Positions 9,349 through 19,045 are shown, numbered from the stretch's first letter. The stretch is 64,000 nt of DNA from Lepidostoma basale (GCA_022606425.2 JAHDVF020000982.1:434001-498000); one strand, 5' to 3'. The notes: a model not told the origin generated them from the sequence alone. Made by a program: numbers and translations.

Positions 9349-9639
9349 TACCAGCAGCATAAATGGCAGAAGAAAGCAAAATCCCTTTGTAGTTGTGTCA
9401 CCATTTGGTGTAAGTTCGTGATTATATAACTCGCGGGTGAGTCGGAACATTTGTGACTCACATTGAGCATATCGCGACATTAACTATTGCATCGTTTTCT
9501 CGCAACTCTAACGCAAGTCTAAGAATTCATGTAGAAACCATTTGAACTATCACACTCATCAAGGAATTCCTTACACATGACGTGTTTTTGATGAGCTGAT
9601 GATGAATGATACGAGGTTTCAAAATCTATAACACTTTAT

Positions 9640-9968
9640 TCTGTTAAATAGTCCATTGTTTTGGCCGAAACACTGTGACACTCCTGGACAAAGGCCTCCT
9701 CCATTCGCTTCCATGTCACTCTGTCCTGTGCAGACTGCATCCAGGTTATTCCGACGTGTCTGTTCAGATCATCCTTCCACCGTAGTTGCGGTCGCCCTGC
9801 ACTTCTCTTTGCCGTTCACAGTCTCCAAGTCAGCAGTCTTCTTTTCATCTGAGCTTATTTTTACGTGATGTGCCCATTGCCATTTTAGAGTCGCCACCCG
9901 GTGGATGATATCAGTGACCTTTGTTTTTCCTTTTACCGTATCGTTTCTGACTCTGTATCTTAGGCTTG
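9640..9968 (-). mobile_element. LINE-F C-terminus, antisense, beside HH-g
   Basis: Minus frames give RVRNDTVKGKTKVTDIIHRV, ATLKWQWAHHV and the terminal W-rich end, matching 58528-58945 closely. The 3' end near 9676 abuts an HH-g string (TTTTGGCCGAAACACTGTGA) at 9660-9676. Frameshifted, non-functional. Confidence 0.7.
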
Positions 9969-9989
9969 TTCCTTCAACTTCAACATTAT

Positions 9990-10230
9990 TACTGTTAAAA
10001 TTTAGAACACTGTTATAATATCACAATTTATTTTTATTCAATGAGAGTGTCGCGACAGCTGTTACGCCAACTGACGTTGGCATCATCATGTGTTACAATA
10101 AACTCTGTTAAGTTTATTGTAACACCTGATGATGCCAACATCGGTTGGCGACACAGCTGTCGCGATACTCTCAGTGAATAAAAAGAAAATGTGATATTAT
10201 AACAGTGTTTTAAATTTGAACAGTAACTTT
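9990..10230. repeat. HH-d foldback repeat
   Basis: A near-perfect palindrome. The hairpins are at 10054-10089 (minus) and 10126-10161 (plus), and the sequence between them is itself self-complementary (TTACAATAAACT..AGTTTATTGTAA). Plus core: CTGATGA, T, GCCAAC/GTTGGC, GACAC, AGCTGTC, with an A-to-C change that should disrupt the core. Flanks carry ATATTATAACAGTGTTTTAA. Confidence 0.75.
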
Positions 10231-10564
10231 ATAATATATCTTGAAATTTCTAATTGTTTTTTGTGTGGTATCATGATATTCTGATATTAATACCATTTGT
10301 ATTGCACATGCGTAGATTGTAAAAAAATATGAAATGGTAAACTTGTAAAAACTAATGCAGTCACCTTTCATGGCTTTCTTTCTTGGTATTTTATGAGAGA
10401 TGTACATTACTTTACTAGGTGCTTATCAAATTAAATATTTAATAATAGCCTAGCATAGCGAAACTTATCACTCATACGATATTTTCAAACTTCCATACTC
10501 GTACTTTTCCTTCAAATTAAATATCGTGTTGGAAATATATTTAAAATAAAATATAAAACATAAA

Positions 10565-10690
10565 AAATAGGGGGCAAAGGTGTTACAATAAACTCTGTTA
10601 CAATAAGCCTCCACGTGTATTGTTACTATAAGACCCGGCGCCCCTGAAAACGAAACAAAGTCAGTCAAACCTTCCACCACGATTGACATG
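10565..10690 (+). repeat. R-C repeat
   Basis: GGGGGCAAAGG..GCCCCTGAAAACGA..CCTTCCACCACGAT. Shared with 16628-16800 and 35205-35352. Unclassified, non-coding, moderately GC-rich. Confidence 0.5.
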
Positions 10691-10807
10691 AAAAAAATAT
10701 ATTAAAAAACTCAATGCTTTTATTAAATCAATTATCGAGTTATCGAGTTATCGATTTACTAAAAAATATTTTTTTTATATTACCTAGTGGCTTTTTATAT
10801 TAACTAG

Positions 10808-10963
10808 CCTATTGGTGGCGATGAGGTTCGCAACCCATCACACCGCGTCTCCCGCGGGGCGAAAAGAGAAGGATGGAGTGCCGCATCAGTAAAAGTGTGA
10901 CAGTACATTCTTTCTGCCTACCCTTTCGGGGAGACGGCGTTGATGGTTAGTTAGTTAGTTAGT
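10808..10963 (+). mobile_element. SINE-4 candidate with LINE-A tail
   Basis: Second copy of the composite at 1861-2012, with the same 5' module (GGTGGCGATGAGGTTCGC) and the same fusion point to the LINE-A tail. Ends in (GTTA)n. Confidence 0.6.
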
Positions 10964-11212
10964 AACTAGTAAATAGTGGTGTAAACACCATATTAACTAT
11001 TTAATATCGATGAAAACATATTTCATACAATAAAATTATATGAAAAAAAAAAGTTTGCCTTACTAGTGGAATATCAATGGATTTGATAATACCCCAGCAA
11101 GGCGGATTATGTCACACTCTTAAAATATAATAAAAGATTTAAAGAACGGATGTTTTCTCTCGGAAGGATTTAAATCAATAGTGTTAGATTAATTTACATA
11201 ATTTATAATAGT

Positions 11213-11510
11213 GGCAAAACCCTACGTGATCGAGTTAGGAATACAGCAATCCGAGAAATCTGCGAGGTTGAAGATGTGGTCAGATGGGGACTTCAAAGAC
11301 GGCGATACTGGCATCAACATGTAGAAAGAATGAGCTCAAATAGGATACCATACATAGCTCTCCATGGAACGCCAAACGGACAACGCCGACCAGGAAGACC
11401 TCCGAAACGGTGGAGAGAAAGCTGGAGTTCAGCGTCTCAAGAAGACCCGCCTGAAATAACAGACTACTGAGTCTATCAAAAGTGAAGGAGAAGAAGAAGA
11501 ATGAGAAATT
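11213..11510 (+). mobile_element. LINE-E C-terminus
   Basis: One uninterrupted frame: GKTLRDRVRNTAIREIC, VVRWGLQRRRYWHQHVERM, QRRPGRPPKRWRESW and a stop near 11470. Then comes a GAAGGAGAAGAAG-type tail. The 5' end is truncated. Confidence 0.8.
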
Positions 11511-11654
11511 TATAATGTAGCGGAATAGTTTGTTATTAAGAAGATAGTCATTTCCTGAAATGTTTTGTCCCTTAGACCATCACCAGATTTAATCCACAAT
11601 TAACAAAAAAGAGCTACATATAGTATATGCAGAAAAAACTTTAAATTAGATTGG

Positions 11655-11890
11655 TATTTTATGACGAGATATCACCGAGTTAACTGGCACCACCCTGCAG
11701 CGGGTGTAATGCGGCGAGGCCGGTCGGGAAACTGGGCTGGCGAGCGCGGGGAATGCGCCACTGACCTCATAGTCCATAACACTCACCCACTGCGGGTGGT
11801 ACCTACTCCGTGCACTAGGAAATATCGTACACTTGTTTTTTGCCATCACGTTCGCTGCGGCGCGGTTTGTCAATTACAGCCAACTTAACA
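11655..11890. other. GC-rich block, unclassified
   Basis: Moderately GC-rich stretch (GCGGCGAGGCCGGTCGGG and similar). Short frames on both strands overlap without a recognisable protein. Possible remnant of a mobile element interior. Confidence 0.3.
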
Positions 11891-11964
11891 CCTATCACGC
11901 TGTTACCGTAAGCGTATGCTAAAACGATGAACCTTCAAATAAGTACGTATGTTTCTTAAACAAA

Positions 11965-12200
11965 GGACATCTTGGGCAAAGTGGAGGGAATGCGACCACA
12001 AAGACGACCACTGAGCCGCTGCTCCAATCAAATCAGGGACATACGGGGGGTGGTTGGCATTACAACACCACGCTTGCCAGACGGGTTGGCGAGGTGTCCT
12101 TCCACGTTAGCCTATGCATCAATATTATCCACCGAGGTTATTCACACTCGATCTCTAACATTTCGCATAGTTTCCAGGGCAGCACCGAATATAAATTAAA
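11965..12200 (+). mobile_element. Probable LINE C-terminus, very degraded
   Basis: Frame reads GMRPQRRPLSRCSNQIRDIR, then SLTFRIVSRAAPN, which resembles the RGRPPxRWSDQI-type end of some LINEs. It does not clearly fit LINE-A to LINE-I. Low confidence. Confidence 0.35.
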
Positions 12201-12229
12201 CAAATACAATATTTTTTGTGAATGTATAC

Positions 12230-12513
12230 TTATACTTGTATACGAATACTGGATTTCACCCACCGTGGGTTATTAATTCATGATTTAATTGTATTTCAAT
12301 AGAGACGAAGATGCAATTTGTAACATATATACAACTTCCAAAAATTTGTCTTACATGGTCATAAAGAAATAGGTGGAATGGGGAATGTTGTAATTACATA
12401 AAGCGTGCGCTTAACCCAACCAATGACAGGTCATAAGTCCTGTAAACACCTTGATCAACCATATTCAGTTTCCAGTTTGCATCTTCGTCACTATTGAGAT
12501 ACAATTAAATTTC
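12230..12513 (+). repeat. R-B fragment then complete R-A unit
   Basis: 12230-12280 is inverted R-B (AATACTGGATTTCACCC). From about 12285 to 12513 an R-A unit has inverted ends: TTTAATTGTATTTCAATAGAG on the left, CTATTGAGATACAATTAAA on the right. The interior carries TTAACCCAACCAATGACAGG. Looks like a MITE of about 229 bp; no clear target duplication seen. Confidence 0.6.
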
Positions 12514-13265
12514 AAATCAAATCAGTTTATTAAATCAAAAGACAATACAAACAGCAAAATGTTTAAGGCACATTTTGAGTACGGGTAAAATATTATAAAT
12601 ATACAACAAATTACCAGGAACGCATTAGATATGGTTCGACATTAGGAAGACAATTTACTTTCTTAAGTCAAGAGTATTTGTCTCCGGAACGTACCTTTAC
12701 TAATATTAAAGACGTCGATCTCCGAGGAGACCGCGTTCAGCAGACTAATTGCTCTCCCACCGGTGTCACCAGAGGCAGATTGGTTCTGGTGGCCGGTAGA
12801 TAAAACATTCTGTGCTGTCGCTATCGGAGAAATCTATCAGGAACAAAAAGACCAACACCCTCTAGCACGGTTGAAATCACGAAATATCTCCTAAGTAATT
12901 TAAAGAAATGGGTAATGAGATGTCCATCTCTTAGAAGCTGTAAAGAATTGGTTCCGAGCATTTCCAAAATAAATGCCGTGGGATAGAGCCTTACTCCCTC
13001 ATGCAGAGATACCTCAGAATTTTTTTCTGAACTCTCTCCAGTATAACGGAATATCTCGCCTCGTGAGGACTCCATATCACAGAACCACTTTCGAGTCTGC
13101 TCCGAACCAACGCGTTGTATAGGACTCTGAGCACATTGGGATTTCTGAAAACTCTTCCGGTCCGAATGATGAAGCCCAACATCCTCAGTGCAATGTCACA
13201 AATCCTCTCGATATGTGCACGAAAAGTCAGCTTACTCTCAAAAATGATCCCGAGATCCTTCATCG
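12514..13265 (-). mobile_element. LINE-B C-terminal fragment, antisense
   Basis: The 3' end is at the left (AAATCAAATCAGTTTATT). Coding sense encodes MKDLGIIFESKLTFRAHI, GFIIRTGRVFRNPNVL, SVIWSPHEARYS, then GMLGTNSLQLLRDGHL and LFVPDRFLR. A frameshift near 13000-13070 splits the protein. Same subfamily as 61362-62315. Confidence 0.85.
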
Positions 13266-13329
13266 TAGATACGTAGATAAGTCGTCGGGCTATGGCGCGA
13301 TATGGGCTGTAGGGCCATCGAAGAAGAAG

Positions 13330-13700
13330 GAGATCGGATTCATTCGCTTCTTGCTGCGTGCAAAGTATAGTTCTCGCATTTAATTGGACAGTCAGGCGTC
13401 GAGAGTGGTCCCATCTCTGCGAACGGAGATGCGAGGCAGAGACAATGCGCGCCGCTCTGACCCGCTTCTGACGGGGCGCTCCGAAATGGAGAAAGTTGAA
13501 AAGAATTTTTCGGCATATGATCCGAATAATAGGTAACCTCTAACTCCGGCCGCGAAACGGGGCCAAGCACAGGCGGCTCGGGGGGGATTTTACCGTAATT
13601 TTTGCCACAAGAGTGAAAGTTATCGCGTGAGCGGCCGCGCTCCCCGCACCCCCGCCCTGCCCGCCCCACCACGGCTCCATTATATCTAATATTATTGTTG
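13330..13700. other. CpG-rich GC block
   Basis: The strongest GC island in the window (CGGCTCGGGGGGGATTT, GCGGCCGCGCTCCCCGCA). Overlapping minus frames of 60-120 residues encode low-complexity, unrecognised sequence. It could be a promoter or exon relic. No splice or coding signature is convincing. Confidence 0.35.
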
Positions 13701-13830
13701 CTGCTACACACTCATAAATATACATGCTCACATCTTTGTATGCAGATACGTGTTTACACTTAACGAAAGTACCATTAAAAAAACTGATTGATTATACGCG
13801 TAGATTTTTCCGCCTTTATTTGAATATCAA

Positions 13831-13978
13831 GTATGGAGTATCTTGATGTACGGCTGCGAGACATGGTGCCTATCCGAAAGAGATAAGCGGAGACTAGAGG
13901 CAGGATAACCTTAGCAACTTTGCAAGGCATTCTTCAAGATAGCTACAACATGAAGATAAATACAGACAAAACAAAGCT
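13831..13978 (+). mobile_element. LINE-C, rearranged fragments
   Basis: A C-terminal piece (ETWCLSERDKRRLEA) is followed directly by a more N-terminal piece (LQGILQDSYNMKI-like), reversing the order seen in the intact copy at 59715-60500. A local rearrangement or two truncated insertions. The second piece continues at 14307. Confidence 0.7.
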
Positions 13979-14306
13979 AAAAACTCACAAAAATATCCAT
14001 AGATGGCGTTAGTATGAAGATTATATATAGAGTAATCTTAAAAAGATTAACATATGTAATCAAAATCTTCATAGATGGCACGTTGAAACTGACATGTGAA
14101 ATCTGGCATAGGACTTTAATATACGAGTATATACAACTTCCAAAAATTTGTCATACATGGTCATAAAGAAATGTGGAATGGGGAATGTTGTAATTACATA
14201 AAGCGTGCGCTTAACCCAACCAATGACAGGTCATAAGTCCTGTAAACACCTTGATCAACCATATTCAGTTTACAATTTGCATCTTCGTCTCTATTGAGAT
14301 ACAATT
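13979..14306 (-). mobile_element. R-A long form inserted in LINE-C
   Basis: 328 bp insertion flanked by an 11 bp direct repeat (AAAACAAAGCT at 13968-13978 and 14307-14317). It contains R-A, in inverse orientation and ending ATTGAGATACAATT, plus an extra left module with CATAGATGGCGTTAG. The same long form recurs at about 51865-52172. Confidence 0.7.
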
Positions 14307-14998
14307 AAAACAAAGCTGCTGACTGTAGGCCGAACGCAACATCAGATGAGAGTAGTGATGTCAGGAGTTCCATTAAAGAACACCAAGGAGTTTGTCTACC
14401 TCGGGAGCAAAATAACATGGGACGGTCGGTCTAAGAGCGAGGTCGACAGCCGTATACATCAGGCTAAGCTTGCATTTATGAGAATACTCCTCATCAAGAG
14501 GAGTGTCTTATGGAGTGTCTTGATGTACGATTGCCTAAAACTGAGAATACTCCTCATCAAGAGGAGTGTCTTATGGAGTGTCTTGATGTACGATTGCGAG
14601 ACATGGTGCCTATCCGAAAGAGATAAGCGGAGACTAGAGGCTTTTGAGATGTGGTCCTATAGAAGACTATTAGGAATTTCCTGGAGAGACCACATCACGA
14701 ATGAGGAAGTTCTTCAAGGAATCGAAGGAGGAAGACACCTGCTCAGGACCTTGTCCGAAAGGCGTGCAAGATGGATCGGCCATGTAATACGTCAAGAAGG
14801 TCTCTTGCATGCCATAATGGAAGGTGTGACCGAAGGGACAAACTCTAGGGGACGCCCACGCCGAGAGTACCTGGAGGACCTGTTGGTGGACGTGCGCTGC
14901 TCATCATACGCAGGTTTCAAAAGAGCCGCACAAGGCAGGGAAGAATGAAAGAGAAGAATAGAAGAAATTGCTGTAAACCAATCCCAGGATTGAAACTT
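14307..14998 (+). mobile_element. LINE-C C-terminal ORF with internal duplication
   Basis: Open frame 14346-14948: VPLKNTKEFVYLGSKITWDG, ETWCLSERDKRRLEAFEMW, SYRRLLGISWRDHITNEEVL, RARWIGHVIRQEG, SRGRPRREYLEDLL. A direct in-frame duplication of RILLIKRSVLWSVLMYDC lies at about 14480-14600. Compared with 60000-60060 it also lacks the KRSKIIESNNIDLK segment. Non-functional but readable. Confidence 0.85.
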
Positions 14999-15008
14999 TC
15001 TAACTAAT

Positions 15009-15290
15009 TTGAATATAACAGTCCTAATAGATAACATACTAACTTTTTCACAAAATACAAAATATGTTACTAAGAAGATGGCTAAAAAAATATCACTTAT
15101 GGGCAGGATTAGACGATATATCAGCGCAGAAACATGCAAGATTGTATATAACGCAATCATAATGTATGGAAGCGAAGCATGGAACTGGCAGAAGAAGGAT
15201 GAAAGCAGAATAAATGCGGTAGAGATGAGGTCCCTAAGACGTATGTGTGGTAGAACGATAAATGACAGAATCTCTGATAGAAAGAAGGAT
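15009..15290 (+). mobile_element. Chimeric LINE fragment
   Basis: The first half encodes KKISLMGRIRRYISAETCKI and VYNAII, a thumb-type segment of a different LINE. At about 15163 it passes in frame into LINE-A (MYGSEAWNWQKKDESRINAV) and stops being LINE-A near 15289. Suggests template switching or recombination between LINEs. Confidence 0.6.
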
Positions 15291-15302
15291 ACATTTCATA
15301 CA

Positions 15303-15765
15303 TCAATTTGAGAGGAAACATTGACCCAATAACACAAGAACATTCTGAGTATTTTCCTCTAGAAATTTTTTTTCGATCATTTTAAGTAGTTTCATTGTTC
15401 CCTCCATAGGCATAATGCTACCATTGGCAAGTTGTTCCTGCGTGTTGAAAAATAAACCATCTGTACCGGTGCCGTCGCAGATATCCACCCGGAACATTAA
15501 GATGGATATCTTTAAGGTAGCGGAGTTTTTAAAGATTCCCTGAAGAATTCTAAAGGAATTGGTAAAAGTGAACCTTTTCCTTCTCTGCAGACTATTAATC
15601 CCCAGCATGCCTAAGGGTATGCCCAAAACTCCCTTATGTGGAAATAAATCAGAAATCTTTTCGAAACTCTCTCTCTAACACTAGTTAATTGTTTGCTTTG
15701 TACCGACTGCGAACCGATTGTACATTAATATAGAGATTCCTGAAAACTCTACCATATTTGAGGAA
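15303..15765 (-). mobile_element. LINE-B divergent lineage, antisense
   Basis: Minus frame 15626-15303 encodes MGIPLGMLGINSLQRRKR and TMKLLKMIEKKF. Upstream (15640-15765) GRVFRN and KRFLIYFHI are recognisable out of frame. Clearly homologous to LINE-B but strongly diverged. Confidence 0.7.
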
Positions 15766-15889
15766 AACTTACGATTTACGGAAAGCGTTTTTTTTTATAA
15801 TCTATTTTATTTTAATTCCAATAAGACAAAAAAAACTATATCATTTATGATGCTCATTTGAACAACCATGTTTTTGATACACTTAAGGC

Positions 15890-16015
15890 GTTAATACTCT
15901 AGAATTCATAGGAACGAAAACGTCTGCTTTCTAGTAGTTTTGTAAAATGAACATTTGATAATACCTTAGAAATGCGAAACATGTTATTATCATGAACAAT
16001 TTTTAAACTTCCATA
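15890..16015 (+). repeat. HH-a repeat, partial
   Basis: Hairpin at 15955-15985: TTGATAAT, stem ACCTTAGAAATGC (imperfect), GAAAC, ATGTT. Preceded by a piece of the HH-a arm (AACGAAAACGTCTGCTTTCTAG). Confidence 0.55.
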
Positions 16016-16034
16016 AAAAAGACGTTTTAATTTT

Positions 16035-16385
16035 TTCTCTTTTTATTTTTTATATACTTAGTTTAAACAACACTTACATTAAAAAAAAATTACATAGACA
16101 TGTTTCGGACAACCAGTCCTTCTTCAGTGATACATATTATAAAGATACACATTTAAAATATTATAAAATCGTTTACATGATCTGATAGATGCTATAAAAA
16201 AATATTTTGGAACGTTCATGCTTTTGTAACATAAATGTAAACAATTTTAAAATATTTTTAATGTGTACCTTTATAATATGTATCACTGAAGTAGGACTGG
16301 TTGTCCGAAACATGTCTATGTAATTTTTTTTTTTAATGTAAGTGTTGTTTGAACAAAGTATATAAAAAAGAAAAAGAGAAATAAA
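16035..16385. repeat. HH-e foldback repeat
   Basis: Nearly symmetric element of about 350 bp. Hairpins at 16097-16127 (minus) and 16286-16316 (plus) share stem GGAC/GTCC with loop TGGTT, then GAAAC and ATGTC. Arms carry ACACTTACATT / AATGTAAGTGTTG and a TTTCTTTTT run. The inner part is also self-complementary. Confidence 0.8.
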
Positions 16386-16404
16386 GGATCTACAACACAA
16401 AAGT

Positions 16405-16625
16405 TTTCATTTGTATTCATTATTTAATATGGAGTTTACATCATTGCTCAAGAAACAATAAGTACTGTGAAATTCCATATTGAGTTTATTTTACTTGATG
16501 AGTTTATTTTACTTTATGTATTTTTAATGTTTTACACCTTTCATCATCGGGAGAACGATATAAAAAATTCAAGTTACATAAATTTTATTTTAAAATATAG
16601 TGAATTATTAATTTTATTCAATAAT
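16405..16625. repeat. HH-a arm and HH-b fragment
   Basis: TTTCATTTGTATTCATTATTT..GAGTTTACATCATTG is an HH-a outer arm. CATCATCGGGAGAACGATAT near 16542 matches HH-b. Both truncated. Confidence 0.45.
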
Positions 16626-16627
16626 AG

Positions 16628-16800
16628 ATTGGGGGGCAAGGGAGGTTTTTTCTCACGTGGTGTTACTACGTATAATATTCGGAGCCCCTAAAAACGATTC
16701 GAAATGGGCAAAAACATCCACCACAATGGCGAAAGAAATAGAATAGATGAGGGGTATTTAAGGAGCTTCCTTACAAAAATGATACTTGCCATTGATACGA
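16628..16800 (+). repeat. R-C repeat
   Basis: Longest R-C copy: GGGGGGCAAGGGAGG, GAGCCCCTAAAAACGAT, ATCCACCACAATGGCG, ending CTTGCCATTGATACGAAG then GAAGAA. The same 3' end is present at 35352. Confidence 0.5.
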
Positions 16801-17260
16801 AGAAGAAGAAGAATAAATTTTCATAGTCACAGCTGCATTTAAACGCATGCGTAGCTGTGGGTTCTTGATTCGTAATGTAATTATAATAATTCTGTAATGT
16901 TCTACGTATCGCGTCTATAGACCAATATGCAAATCAGTCTCTGAGTAGGCAGGGAAAGGTGCGCCACCGCTGGAGAAAGGGATAGCTCCTTTACAAAAGA
17001 TCATAAATGCAAATAACTTATTTCTTTATAACTACATCATTTTATAATGACGCTGATGCAGAGCGTCTGCGCCACGTAACATGTTTGTGAAATATGCAAA
17101 AAGTTTTGTGAAAATACAATTTAAAAAGTTGCTTAATGTTTTAATATGAACTTGTTTTATGTACATGTTTACTTATTTATCGTTTTGTGAACAATGAAGT
17201 AAAACTCAATTGTAAATAATTAATAAGAATGAAAACGCCTGATATTAAATCGATGTTATA
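16801..17260. other. No gene; HH-a arm near 17195-17245
   Basis: Mixed AT-rich sequence. TTTTGTGAACAATGAAG..AATTAATAAGAATGAAAACG is HH-a arm-like. Nothing else recognised. Confidence 0.35.
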
Positions 17261-17264
17261 GTGA

Positions 17265-17480
17265 TATAGAGTAGGCAGAGAAGACGATTCTGGAGGAAGG
17301 GAATGGATCCAGCGAGGATTAGTAAGATCGTAAAGCACGAGACTCCAGAAGGCCGTCGACCACCAAGACGATGGATGGAAGGCTGGACAACTTCATCACA
17401 GGAAGAAATTTGATATCCTGTATATACACATCTGAATATCTATCATTTAATAAGGGGAATAATAGAAGAAGAACGAAACA
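17265..17480 (+). mobile_element. LINE-E C-terminus, short
   Basis: Frame reads RRRFWRKGMDPARISKIVKH, then GRRPPRRWMEGW and SSQEE. Matches the inserted copy at 55610-55935. Ends in AGAAGAAG. 5'-truncated. Confidence 0.7.
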
Positions 17481-17504
17481 TGTATTCTAGAAGTTTTATT
17501 ATTG

Positions 17505-17790
17505 TCTAAAGGAGTAAATTGTTTCGGCCGAAACACTATGATACAACATTATTAAATGTTAAATTTACAATAATTATAATATCACAGTATCAACAGTTTT
17601 AGCATACTTAATTTTAACTCATACAACTGAGTTTTTTACTCTATAAATAGTAAGTATTTCAATTTGTATCTATAATTGTTTATAACATATGAAGATGCCA
17701 ACATCGGTTGGCGAAACAGCTGTCGCGACATTATCGAAATGTGTGTAATTAAAAAATGCCTATTATAACAGTATTTTTTTCCTTGTATAT
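17505..17790 (+). repeat. HH-g fragment and HH-d repeat
   Basis: 17520-17550 carries TTTCGGCCGAAACACTATGA (HH-g). The HH-d hairpin at 17689-17724 reads ATGAAGA, T, GCCAAC/GTTGGC with loop ATCG, GAAAC, AGCTGTC. Only the first core base departs from CTGANGA. Confidence 0.65.
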
Positions 17791-17802
17791 AACAGGTATT
17801 AT

Positions 17803-17965
17803 TTTAGCTATTATATTAATTCTCGTGACATGTGATAGGTAGTTAATCTATCGTCATTTTATTGTCATGTGAATACTACACCAGACCAAAGACAGTGTGA
17901 CAATCACACGGGCCCTTCGGTATGGAAGTCAGAGCTCTTATCACTCTGCCACGAAGGTTGACCGT
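17803..17965 (-). mobile_element. SINE-1, antisense, B box deleted
   Basis: Body (TCACGTGACAATAAAAT-type) and A-box end are present. The stretch holding the B box is missing between GTGTGACAATCACAC and GGGCCCTTCGG. It could not be transcribed by RNA polymerase III. Confidence 0.75.
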
Positions 17966-17984
17966 TGTAAATTTAACAGATAAT

Positions 17985-18120
17985 AGTTTAAGGGAATGAC
18001 ATGTTTCGCCTGTCTAAGGCATTTGATTATGCCTAAGAAAGGCGTTACTTATATCTAACTAACTAACTAAATAGTTAGTTATATTAAAACTTCTATAAAA
18101 CAGACGTTTTCATTCGTATT
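17985..18120. repeat. HH-a repeat with CTAA insertion
   Basis: Minus hairpin at 17998-18026 (GACATGTTTC, GCC..GGC). The facing half is broken by a CTAACTAACTAAC block at 18057-18085, after which the arm (AAAACTTCTATAAAACAGACG) resumes. The block looks like a LINE-A tail remnant. Confidence 0.6.
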
Positions 18121-18430
18121 AATTAGATGTTAAGTGTTTAAAGTGAAGAGAACGGTATTCTGATCCATACGGATTGAGGAATACATGAAGCCTGCAGGCC
18201 GGAATCGAGTGGTGTTGCCTGCATTGACAAGTCTGTTACATTTTGTGATCGATCCGAAGCGAGGCAGCTGTAAACCGGTAAGCAGTGCCGGCTTTAGCAT
18301 TCGCCCGGTGATTAATAATAACGGGGAAATGTTTTCGGGTTAACTCCGAAACGATCCGTTTCGTCCGCCCTGAATACCCGGCGATGCAAGTGGAACAGGG
18401 CCCGCCGTAGGACGGAGGCGTCACATCGCA
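18120..18430. other. GC-rich block, unclassified
   Basis: GC-rich relative to its surroundings (AACAGGGCCCGCCGTAGGA). No convincing frame; the 62-residue minus frame has no recognisable motif. Possibly an internal part of an unknown element. Confidence 0.3.
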
Positions 18431-18444
18431 TCGGTATCACATTC

Positions 18445-18595
18445 AATAAAAACTAACTAACTAACTTACTAACAAGGAGTGGGCAGAAATAATGAATCGC
18501 CACATTCTACTGTCAGGACAGACTTCTCTCGCTTCCTCGTGTCACGCATGAAAATATAAGAAGTAAATGTAATATGAACAAAATAAACTAACTAA
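18445..18595. mobile_element. LINE-A antisense tail joined to sense fragment
   Basis: 18445-18550 is antisense LINE-A tail (CTAACTAAC, GGGCAGAAATAATG, TCTCTCGCTTCC). At about 18550 it switches to sense LINE-A (GAAAATATAAGAAGTAAATG, ATGAACAAAATAA). A head-to-head rearrangement. Confidence 0.6.
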
Positions 18596-18855
18596 AAGGC
18601 AGGCCACACTGTTTTAAACAAGCTCTCCACATCGGTCTCCACCGGCGGTTTAAAACTGTGTAGACACTTGTTTGAAACCAAAATTCGTTTGACCTTCAAC
18701 AAACTTTGTGGACGGACGCGTGTTTAAACACGCATTCCACGTGTGGAGAGCTTGTTTACAACAGTGTGTGGACGCTACACCAACCGTGGGCTCCACAGCT
18801 CTCCACCAAGGTCACCCCTGTGGAGAATTTGTTTCAAACAGTGTGGCACGGCCTT
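18596..18855. mobile_element. MITE-2, 260 bp, long terminal inverted repeats
   Basis: Ends are inverted copies of AAGGC..GCCACACTGTTT.AAACAA..TCTCCAC (about 35 bp with a few differences). The interior repeats GTGTGGAGAGCTTGTTT-like and CTCTCCAC words, so several sub-palindromes are present. It lies inside the CTAA tail region between two LINE-A fragments. No coding. hAT or similar is possible but unproven. Confidence 0.7.
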
Positions 18856-19045
18856 AACTAACTAACTAACCATCACTCCGTCTGCCGGAGGGGTAGGCAG
18901 AAATAATGGACAGCCACGCTTTTATTTCCTGACATATTTCTCTCGCTTCCTAAACATTCATACATCGTGTCATGCACGCGCGTCGATTTCTCTTTACTCC
19001 TCACGTGGCCGACATTCAAAATTAGATTGATTTAATTTCATTATT
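18856..19045 (-). mobile_element. LINE-A1 antisense 3' end
   Basis: CTAACTAACTAACCATCAC, GGAGGGGTAGGCAG, then antisense of ICQERKVW, RACMTRCMNVEEAR and NVGHVRS, ending near 19045. 5'-truncated. Confidence 0.8.

Noticed and set aside
13340..13731. Minus-strand frames across the CpG-rich block as a protein gene
   Set aside because: Low-complexity G/A/R-rich products in two overlapping frames, no domain and no start or splice evidence.
16690..16712. R-C string with CCTAAAAACGA..GAAAT as another hammerhead
   Set aside because: No CTGANGA half and no stem; the other R-C copies do not preserve the match.
17050..17090. GCTGATGCAGAGCGTCTGCG..ACATG as a hammerhead
   Set aside because: A stem is present but GAAAC is replaced by GTAAC and the unit has no second copy.
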